30,841 nucleotides of DNA from Patescibacteria group bacterium (GTDB taxonomy: Bacteria; Patescibacteriota; Microgenomatia; UBA8517): positions 1 through 30,841 of the forward strand of contig JANWVB010000002.1 of the NCBI GenBank assembly GCA_025057695.1, in the 5' to 3' direction. A program made the translations under genes and the position numbers. Shown piece after piece: positions 25,841 through 30,841 of this stretch. Each line of letters starts with the position of its first letter. Position 1 is the first letter of the stretch. Below the pieces are notes generated by a model. It was not told the DNA's origin, did no database searches, and was given only the letters and a program-made list of their open reading frames with translations.

Positions 25841-26303
25841 GTGATTTATTTTTCAAGATAAGCTTGCCAACCTTATTTGCAAAATATCCAACCAACACAC
25901 CACCTGCCACGTCTCCTAAAAAATGCACATTGCTTGTTATTCTGCCTATACCAACTAGTGTCGCGCAAACAAAAAACAACACCGCATATTTCGGATAATA
26001 AGAATGCAAAGAAAATGCTAAAGCAAAAGCTATAGCTGTGTGCGTCGAAGGGAAAGAAGCGTCCTTGGGCGCACCAAAAGTCAAAGGTGGCAAATCGTAT
26101 ATTTCATAAGGACGCGGGTAAGGGAAAAGAGTTTTTATTATTTGAGATGTAAAGACAGCAATTATTACAGCGACTGAAACTGAAAGTAAGATACCCTTTT
26201 TCTTCTTTTTGTAGGATAACCATAAAATTACTATTCCCAAAGCCATAAACCAAATCAAAAAACTGGCAATAAAAAGTATCAAGTTATAAGTTACGTCATG
26301 CAT
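25830..26303 (-). CDS. PAP2-family membrane phosphatase
   Basis: A 157-residue protein with about four to five membrane segments and the three PAP2 phosphatase boxes: KTLFPYPRP (KX6RP), FPSTHTA (the usual PSGH with Thr for Gly) and GRITSNVHFLGD (SRX5HX3D type). Such enzymes remove phosphate from lipid phosphates, including undecaprenyl diphosphate and phosphatidate. Its place next to L,D-transpeptidase, dgkA and uppP suggests lipid-carrier recycling or phosphatidate turnover. It lies 49 bases after the L,D-transpeptidase gene on the same strand, so co-transcription is likely. Confidence 0.93.
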   Translation of the reverse strand: MHDVTYNLILFIASFLIWFMALGIVILWLSYKKKKKGILLSVSVAVIIAVFTSQIIKTLFPYPRPYEIYDLPPLTFGAPKDASFPSTHTAIAFALAFSLHSYYPKYAVLFFVCATLVGIGRITSNVHFLGDVAGGVLVGYFANKVGKLILKNKSLDN

Positions 26304-26352
26304 AAAAGATACCCAAAAAAATTAAGCCATTTAAAACAAATTATAAATCTTG

Positions 26353-27066
26353 CTAGTCGTGTATGACAATTCTTGTGCCCGGATTCTCTTTTGTAGCTCG
26401 CGCAACATTCTTTCCAGGTGGCAAAACAGGATCAATCCATTCATACAACTGCTTTGCTACAGGAATTGGCAGATTTACACAACCATGGCTCCTGGGCCTG
26501 CCAAAATCATTATGCCAATAAGCTCCATGCAAACCGTAACCTTTGCGCGCGGGAACATTTTCATTGGCAAAATACATAATATAGGGAACATTGGGCAAAT
26601 AATAGTAATTTCTTCCTGAACCTCCTTCCATTTTAGCGGCTCTTAACTTAATCCAAACTCTAAACTCCCCTTTAGGTGTGGGAGTGCGGGGCAAACCTGA
26701 CGATATCTTGGTTTCCAAAACTTTTTTATCACCTTCCCAAGCAATCAAAGTTTGCTCTGACAAATCTACCTGCACCCATTTTGAATCACTACTCATACCC
26801 ATCACATTAGAGATGTTAGAATTTTCACCAGCTAAGTAATCCAGCAAATAAGATGGGTAAGAAAATTTTCGACCCTCAAAGTAGGCAAACTTATCAAAAG
26901 TGTTAACTTCGCCCGTATAAGAATTTGTATCGCACGATAGTAAATCATCCTGTCCCGCAAAAATTTGCTCTTTGTGCTTTGTGGAATTGTTTATTAAAGT
27001 TGGAACAACAGAAATTATAAATAAACTACATACCAAAATTAACAAAAAAAACTTTTTGTCAAACAT
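26353..27066 (-). CDS. L,D-transpeptidase (YkuD domain)
   Basis: A 237-residue exported protein. A hydrophobic N-terminal anchor (about 6-25) is followed by a linker and a YkuD catalytic domain (about 96-235). The active-site signature has His180 (in GLHGAYWH), His194 and the nucleophile Cys196 (in RSHGCVNLP). These enzymes make 3-3 cross-links in peptidoglycan or attach proteins to it, which supports a peptidoglycan wall in this organism. A TTGATA-17-TATATT promoter places transcription start at or next to the ATG, predicting a leaderless mRNA. Confidence 0.95.
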   Translation of the reverse strand: MFDKKFFLLILVCSLFIISVVPTLINNSTKHKEQIFAGQDDLLSCDTNSYTGEVNTFDKFAYFEGRKFSYPSYLLDYLAGENSNISNVMGMSSDSKWVQVDLSEQTLIAWEGDKKVLETKISSGLPRTPTPKGEFRVWIKLRAAKMEGGSGRNYYYLPNVPYIMYFANENVPARKGYGLHGAYWHNDFGRPRSHGCVNLPIPVAKQLYEWIDPVLPPGKNVARATKENPGTRIVIHD

Positions 27067-27073
27067 TAATTTA

Positions 27074-27102
27074 AATATACATACCTAATTTTGTTTTATC
27101 AA
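27074..27102 (-). promoter_or_regulatory. L,D-transpeptidase promoter, predicted leaderless
   Basis: On the minus strand TTGATA (27097-27102), a 17-base spacer and TATATT (27074-27079) are followed by only 7 bases (27067-27073) before the ATG. Transcription would normally start about 7 bases past the -10, that is at the start codon. Confidence 0.6.
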
Positions 27103-27119
27103 TTATTTGGGATTATACT
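27091..27119 (+). promoter_or_regulatory. dgkA promoter, predicted leaderless
   Basis: TTGTTT (27091-27096), a 17-base spacer and TATACT (27114-27119) are followed by 6 bases before the ATG at 27126. The -35 overlaps the spacer of the divergent L,D-transpeptidase promoter, so the two polymerases could not occupy the site together. Confidence 0.6.
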
Positions 27120-27125
27120 CAAAGC

Positions 27126-27494
27126 ATGGGGATTAAACATTCAACCATAAAAAGTTTTGGATACGCACTTGAAGGCATCAAGACAGCAATGAAAAATGAA
27201 CCAAACTTTAGAATTCATTTAGCTATCGCCTTAATAATTTTATCGGCTGGTTTCTTTTTCAATCTTTCAGCTATCGAATGGATAATACTTGCATTCACAA
27301 TCTTTTACGTTATCACAATGGAGCTGTTAAATACGGTCATCGAAGCAGTTGTGGATTTGATCAGTCCAAAATACAATCCTCAAGCAAAAATTGCCAAAGA
27401 TGTGGCAGCCGCTGGAGTTTTGGTAGCCTCGATTCTTTCCGTAATAGTGGGGTTAATTTTGTTCACGCCTAAAATAGCAAATCTTGTTAGATAA
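27126..27494 (+). CDS. dgkA: DgkA-type prokaryotic lipid kinase (diacylglycerol/undecaprenol kinase)
   Basis: A 122-residue trimeric membrane kinase with three transmembrane helices. The N-terminal amphipathic helix segment FGYALEGIKTAMKNEPNFRIH, the catalytic MELLNTVIEAVVDL and KDVAAAGVL are diagnostic of the family. In Gram-positive-like relatives the substrate is undecaprenol, in proteobacteria diacylglycerol. The uppP neighbour favours undecaprenol here. The stop codon overlaps the end of convergent uppP by 8 bases. No Shine-Dalgarno sequence; the promoter position predicts a leaderless mRNA. Confidence 0.93.
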   Translation: MGIKHSTIKSFGYALEGIKTAMKNEPNFRIHLAIALIILSAGFFFNLSAIEWIILAFTIFYVITMELLNTVIEAVVDLISPKYNPQAKIAKDVAAAGVLVASILSVIVGLILFTPKIANLVR

Positions 27495-28230
27495 AAATTA
27501 ATATCATTCCTAAAATCAACGTATAAAAACCAAACCATTTAAATTTTGAACTTAGAAGAGTTTTGATGGTAAAACTTATAGAAAAATACCCAACAACCAT
27601 AGCCACAAAAAACCCGACAAAATAAGCAAGAATGTCTGATTTGGACACAGATCCCACATGAGATTTTAGTTGAAGAACAGACGCTCCCAAGATTGCCGGG
27701 ATAGATAACAAAAAAGAAAACTCAGCGGCTTTGGACTTTTCTATCCCCAAAATTCTTGAAGCAAAAATGGTAGCGCCAGACCTTGATATAGCAGGCAAGA
27801 TTGAAACAGCCTGAGCAATGCCAATTAATACTGAATTTGTTGCTGTAACTTTCTTATCATCATGTTTTGCATGATCCACCCAAAAACACATCAAGGCAGT
27901 AATAATAAACTGCACTCCAATCGAAAAATTATTTGCTTTAAAACTATTTTCCAAAAACTCTTGCAAGAAAAATCCGGCAAGAATTGACGGCGCAGTGCCT
28001 AATCCTAATAAAAATATATCTCTTTTGCTAATTGATAAAATTCTTTGTCTAAAAAAATAAATCACAGCAAACAATGTCCCCACATGAACGGTAACATCAA
28101 AAAGTATCCCGGGTTGGGAAAAATTAGGCATTAAATTTTGAACAATAACCAAATGACCAGAGGAAGAAATTGGCAAAAATTCAGTAATACCCTGAATAAT
28201 ACCCAAAATAATTGCTTGTGTTATGTCCAT
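27487..28230 (-). CDS. uppP: undecaprenyl-diphosphatase UppP (BacA)
   Basis: A 247-residue polytopic membrane enzyme that removes one phosphate from undecaprenyl diphosphate so that the carrier can be reused for peptidoglycan and other surface polymers. The signatures are GIIQGITEFLPISSSGHLVI at the N-terminus (acidic site plus SSSGH) and LPAISRSGATI (the PXXSRSG box) near the centre. About eight hydrophobic segments; length slightly below the usual 260-275. Together with the adjacent kinase it completes a carrier-lipid recycling pair. Bacitracin resistance is the classical phenotype of overexpression. Confidence 0.97.
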   Translation of the reverse strand: MDITQAIILGIIQGITEFLPISSSGHLVIVQNLMPNFSQPGILFDVTVHVGTLFAVIYFFRQRILSISKRDIFLLGLGTAPSILAGFFLQEFLENSFKANNFSIGVQFIITALMCFWVDHAKHDDKKVTATNSVLIGIAQAVSILPAISRSGATIFASRILGIEKSKAAEFSFLLSIPAILGASVLQLKSHVGSVSKSDILAYFVGFFVAMVVGYFSISFTIKTLLSSKFKWFGFYTLILGMILIFI

Positions 28231-28307
28231 TATGAAAAAGCTTAAAATTAAATCTTATTTTCGTGAAAAACAAAAACAAAATTAGCTTTAAATTTTATCC
28301 ACAAAAA

Positions 28308-28988
28308 TTAAATTTCCAACCTAACAAAACGTTGCCAATTCTCAGGTTTGATATTTTCCAACTTGTCCGCTTCACAAACAGAATATTTGCCAATTTTTGT
28401 TCGTCTAAGTTCGTTGAGATACGCTCCACAACTAAGCATATCGCCAACATCATTTGCAAGCGATCTTATGTATGTCCCGCTTGAAACTTTCAAAAGCAAC
28501 TTTAGTTTAGGATAATTATAATCAAGCAAATCAATTGAATGAACCACAACATCTTTTGGTTTTAGCATAAAACTCTCACCTTTTCTAGCTAATTCATAAG
28601 CTTTTCTACCCTGAATTTTTATTGCTGAAAATTTTGGCGGTATTTGTTTTTGTCTGCCAATCTTCTTCTCAAGTACTAGTTTAATCTGATCTAAACTAGG
28701 AACCAAACTATTAACACGAATCACAGCGCCTTCTGCATCAAAAGTGTCTCTAGTTTCACCTAAAATTATCTCTGCTTCATATTCTTTAGAAACTTGACTT
28801 GCGAAATATCCAAGCTTTTTTGTAAACTCCCTGCCAATTCCAATTATTAGAAGTCCTGTTGCGTTTGGATCCAGAGTGCCAGCATGACCAATTTTTTTTA
28901 CACCAGTTATTTTTCTTAAAATATTAATAACATCGTGAGAAGTTAAATTTTTTGGTTTATCAATTAACAAGTATCCTTGCGTCGCCAT
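28308..28988 (-). CDS. truB: tRNA pseudouridine-55 synthase TruB
   Basis: A 226-residue enzyme forming pseudouridine 55 in the T loop of tRNAs. The catalytic motif GHAGTLDPNATGLL holds the nucleophilic Asp, and the downstream family blocks PPKFSAIKIQGRKAYELAR and KVSSGTYIRSLANDVG are all present. It lacks the extra C-terminal PUA-like domain of longer homologues. ATG at 28988 (MATQGYLLIDKP) is the chosen start; a TTG two codons upstream is possible but unlikely. Confidence 0.96.
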   Translation of the reverse strand: MATQGYLLIDKPKNLTSHDVINILRKITGVKKIGHAGTLDPNATGLLIIGIGREFTKKLGYFASQVSKEYEAEIILGETRDTFDAEGAVIRVNSLVPSLDQIKLVLEKKIGRQKQIPPKFSAIKIQGRKAYELARKGESFMLKPKDVVVHSIDLLDYNYPKLKLLLKVSSGTYIRSLANDVGDMLSCGAYLNELRRTKIGKYSVCEADKLENIKPENWQRFVRLEI

Positions 28989-29023
28989 ATTCAAAGCAAA
29001 AAATTTTAGGATAAATCACCAAG

Positions 29024-29680
29024 CTAATTTTTTGACAAAAAGCTCACAATCAATAAGCAGAAAAGATTTATAAGCAAAGGATAAACCAATAAATGCACAA
29101 AAAAATAAATATTCTGGAACATTTGATCCAAAAATTGATAAATTTCAACATCAAAATATCTCAAAATAAAATACAAAATTCCAACAACAAAAAGCAAAAA
29201 TATATAAAACTTCCAACTTCCCGCTAAATCTTTATCGCTTAAAAACATAGTATTTGATATCACAAAAATTAAAAAAACAAATACAGCATATGACCAAAAC
29301 GACAGCGAATCACGATAATTAGTCAAGAAAAAACCCAAAATGCTTAGTATCGCTATTCCAAAAAAAAGCGGTGCTACACCAACTATAAATCGTCTTATAA
29401 AATCCGTTTTTTGAAGACTTACACTTCCCAAAACTATTTTTGATTCGGCAAAAACGGGAAATAAGTTAAATTTTTCAACTCTCACTCCCAAAAGCTTTGC
29501 CATTACAAAATGAGACAATTCATGCAAAAACGTCCCAGGCAAAAAGAAAACGGCAAATACAAAAAAACGAATTTTTCTAAATTTGGAATTTTGTTTTGAA
29601 CTTAAAAGCAATTTCAGAATTTGCTTAGAAATCAAATACAGAAAAACAATCTGGACAAACAATAAAAAGGCATAGAGCAT
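29024..29680 (-). CDS. M50-like integral membrane metalloprotease
   Basis: A 218-residue membrane protein with about five to six hydrophobic segments. The zinc motif HELSH lies at ~54-58 inside FLPGTFLHELSHFVMAKLLGV. A later intramembrane NTMFLSDKDLAGS (around 145-157) places an Asp where the M50-type third ligand would be expected. Soluble PDZ or CBS domains are absent. This is a minimal zincin-type protein whose substrate is unknown. It is 35 bases upstream of truB on the same strand and divergent from the last gene. A TATAAT box ends 12 bases before its ATG. Confidence 0.8.
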   Translation of the reverse strand: MLYAFLLFVQIVFLYLISKQILKLLLSSKQNSKFRKIRFFVFAVFFLPGTFLHELSHFVMAKLLGVRVEKFNLFPVFAESKIVLGSVSLQKTDFIRRFIVGVAPLFFGIAILSILGFFLTNYRDSLSFWSYAVFVFLIFVISNTMFLSDKDLAGSWKFYIFLLFVVGILYFILRYFDVEIYQFLDQMFQNIYFFVHLLVYPLLINLFCLLIVSFLSKN

Positions 29681-29744
29681 TTGCAGATTTGATTATATAT
29701 AATTTTCCAATTTTATTTTTTTTCTAAAAGAAATATTATAAATC

Positions 29745-30841
29745 ATGCATATGTTTAAAAAGCTGTCAAGTTTAAGAGCTTTGCTCTCTGCAAATCTTAG
29801 CAATCTTTTAATAATTGTAATAATTGCAATTTTTTTGCCTCTTTTATATGCATTATATGCAGTTTACAACTCGAATCTAGAAATTAAGTCGCTCAATTCA
29901 AGATTAGAATCGCTTGCTTCAGAAAAAAATCAATATCTAAGCGAGTTGCAAAAAACACAAAAAGAACTTGAAGATTTTAGCGCCCAAGATCAGGTAAAAA
30001 TAAACCAAGAGCTTGCAGAAGAGATAAAAAATATCCAAAAAACATACAATAGCTTAGTTGATACTTATGAAAGTTTGCTGGATTTGAAAGAAAAAACCAA
30101 CAAAACCAAAGTGCTGGATGAAACTTTCGCAAAAGCTATAAGCGATCTCTCAAAAAAAGACTACGAGTCAGCAACTCAAAAGATAAATGAGCTTAATAAA
30201 AAAATCAAAGAAGAAGAAACAAAACTGGCATCAAACTTAAGCATTCCAACAAATGTGCCTCAAAACAACACCCCACCAGCTTCTGGATATTCAAGACAAC
30301 AAGTTAACACTGACATAGGATCTTTTATGGTAAGCCTAATAGCCGCTGATATTTCTACCACCAGAGTTATTGTCGATACCGCAAGCGATAGTGACTGCAC
30401 CAACAATTGTCCTGTTCTTCCTTTGTCAACTTATGTATCAAGAAACGGAGGATTCGCTGGTATAAACGGCACCTATTTTTGCCCTGCAACATATCCTTCA
30501 TGCGCAAATAAAACAAATTCTTTTGACCTTTTGGTAATGAATAAAAATAAGCATTATTTCAATTCTTCAAACAATGTATACAGCAATAATCCGGCTGTCA
30601 TATTTGGCAATGGATATATCAGATTTGTTTCCTCTGCATCGCAATGGGGAAGAGACACAAGCGTTGATGGCGTTATATCAAATTATCCATTGCTTCTAGA
30701 AAACGGCAATATCCGCTTTGGTGGGGATGACGACCCTAAAAAAGGCAGTAAGGGGAATAGGAGTTTTGTGGCAAACAAAGGAAATATTGTTTTCATTGGA
30801 GTAGTTCACAATGCAACTGTGGCAGAATCCGCGCGAGTTCT
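29745..30841 (+). CDS. coiled-coil protein with phosphodiester glycosidase (NAGPA/DUF2233-like) domain, 3' end beyond window
   Basis: An open frame of 365 codons running off the window. A membrane anchor (about residues 20-45) is followed by a long Lys/Glu/Leu-rich coiled coil (about 45-165), a Pro/Asn linker, then a domain starting near DISTTRVIVDT. Its GGFAGINGTYF segment followed by SFDLLVMNKNK matches the start of NAGPA-type phosphodiester glycosidase domains (family knowledge). Cysteines in DCTNNCP and YFCPATYPSCA suggest disulfides in an exported protein. The likely target is a surface glycan, but activity is inferred. The start is ATG 29745 or ATG 29751; a TATAAA box at 29737-29742 favours the second with almost no leader. 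Confidence 0.82.
   Translation, partial: MHMFKKLSSLRALLSANLSNLLIIVIIAIFLPLLYALYAVYNSNLEIKSLNSRLESLASEKNQYLSELQKTQKELEDFSAQDQVKINQELAEEIKNIQKTYNSLVDTYESLLDLKEKTNKTKVLDETFAKAISDLSKKDYESATQKINELNKKIKEEETKLASNLSIPTNVPQNNTPPASGYSRQQVNTDIGSFMVSLIAADISTTRVIVDTASDSDCTNNCPVLPLSTYVSRNGGFAGINGTYFCPATYPSCANKTNSFDLLVMNKNKHYFNSSNNVYSNNPAVIFGNGYIRFVSSASQWGRDTSVDGVISNYPLLLENGNIRFGGDDDPKKGSKGNRSFVANKGNIVFIGVVHNATVAESARV

Overview
The window is a 30.8 kb, AT-rich bacterial chromosome segment that looks like a Candidate Phyla Radiation (Patescibacteria) genome, possibly Microgenomates-like. This is an inference from four things: compact genes of CPR-like size, a class I (archaeal-type) lysyl-tRNA synthetase, a zinc-ribbon Nudix relict of a kind I associate with that group, and starts that almost never show a Shine-Dalgarno sequence. 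UGA works as a normal stop (two ATGA stop/start overlaps at 15146-15149 and 15709-15712), so this is not a UGA-glycine lineage. I see no phage, insertion sequence, CRISPR array or rRNA.

Layout. 1-3422: envelope and proteolysis genes on the minus strand (SPFH/slipin, membrane-anchored trypsin-like protease, and a broken S26 signal-peptidase-like gene whose C-terminal part is a separate frame). 3651-4190: wreck of a zinc-ribbon Nudix hydrolase. 4251-7028: secA. 7138-8849: PspC-domain membrane protein, an unknown gene and a spermidine-synthase-like methyltransferase. The last of these is translationally coupled to an ABC exporter (8846-10648). 10693-12426: rarA and a dCTP deaminase/dUTPase-family gene on the plus strand. 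12468-17805: serS, M16 peptidase, HD hydrolase, class I lysS and greA on the minus strand. 18337-21036: UDP-glucuronate decarboxylase-like epimerase and a CPA2 cation/proton antiporter. 21153-22432: an unknown gene in three pieces. 22785-22856: tRNA-Glu(CTC). 22940-25783: a small Cys-containing membrane protein and lon. 25830-28230: a cell-wall/lipid-carrier set (PAP2 phosphatase, L,D-transpeptidase, DgkA-type kinase, UppP). 28308-30841: truB, an M50-like membrane metalloprotease and the 5' part of a coiled-coil/NAGPA-domain exoprotein that runs off the end.

How it fits together. Most genes are housekeeping: secretion (SecA), proteolysis (Lon, M16, HtrA-like, M50), translation (SerS, LysRS, tRNA-Glu, TruB) and transcription (GreA). 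The cluster at 25.8-28.2 kb covers two linked tasks: recycling of undecaprenyl carrier (UppP, PAP2, DgkA) and peptidoglycan cross-linking (L,D-transpeptidase), so the cell probably makes a peptidoglycan wall.

Most worth a second look: (i) the 21153-22432 gene, split by an in-frame UGA and by a -1 frame change exactly at an A AAA AAC slippery heptamer; (ii) the S26-like gene with both catalytic residues replaced by Asp and its GDNR motif out of frame; (iii) the Nudix pseudogene with several independent lesions; (iv) a promoter style with extended -10 boxes next to start codons, including overlapping divergent leaderless promoters between the L,D-transpeptidase and dgkA genes; (v) an inverted repeat overlapping the lon promoter; (vi) an orphan terminator upstream of greA. 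I did not find a convincing wholly new multi-gene system.
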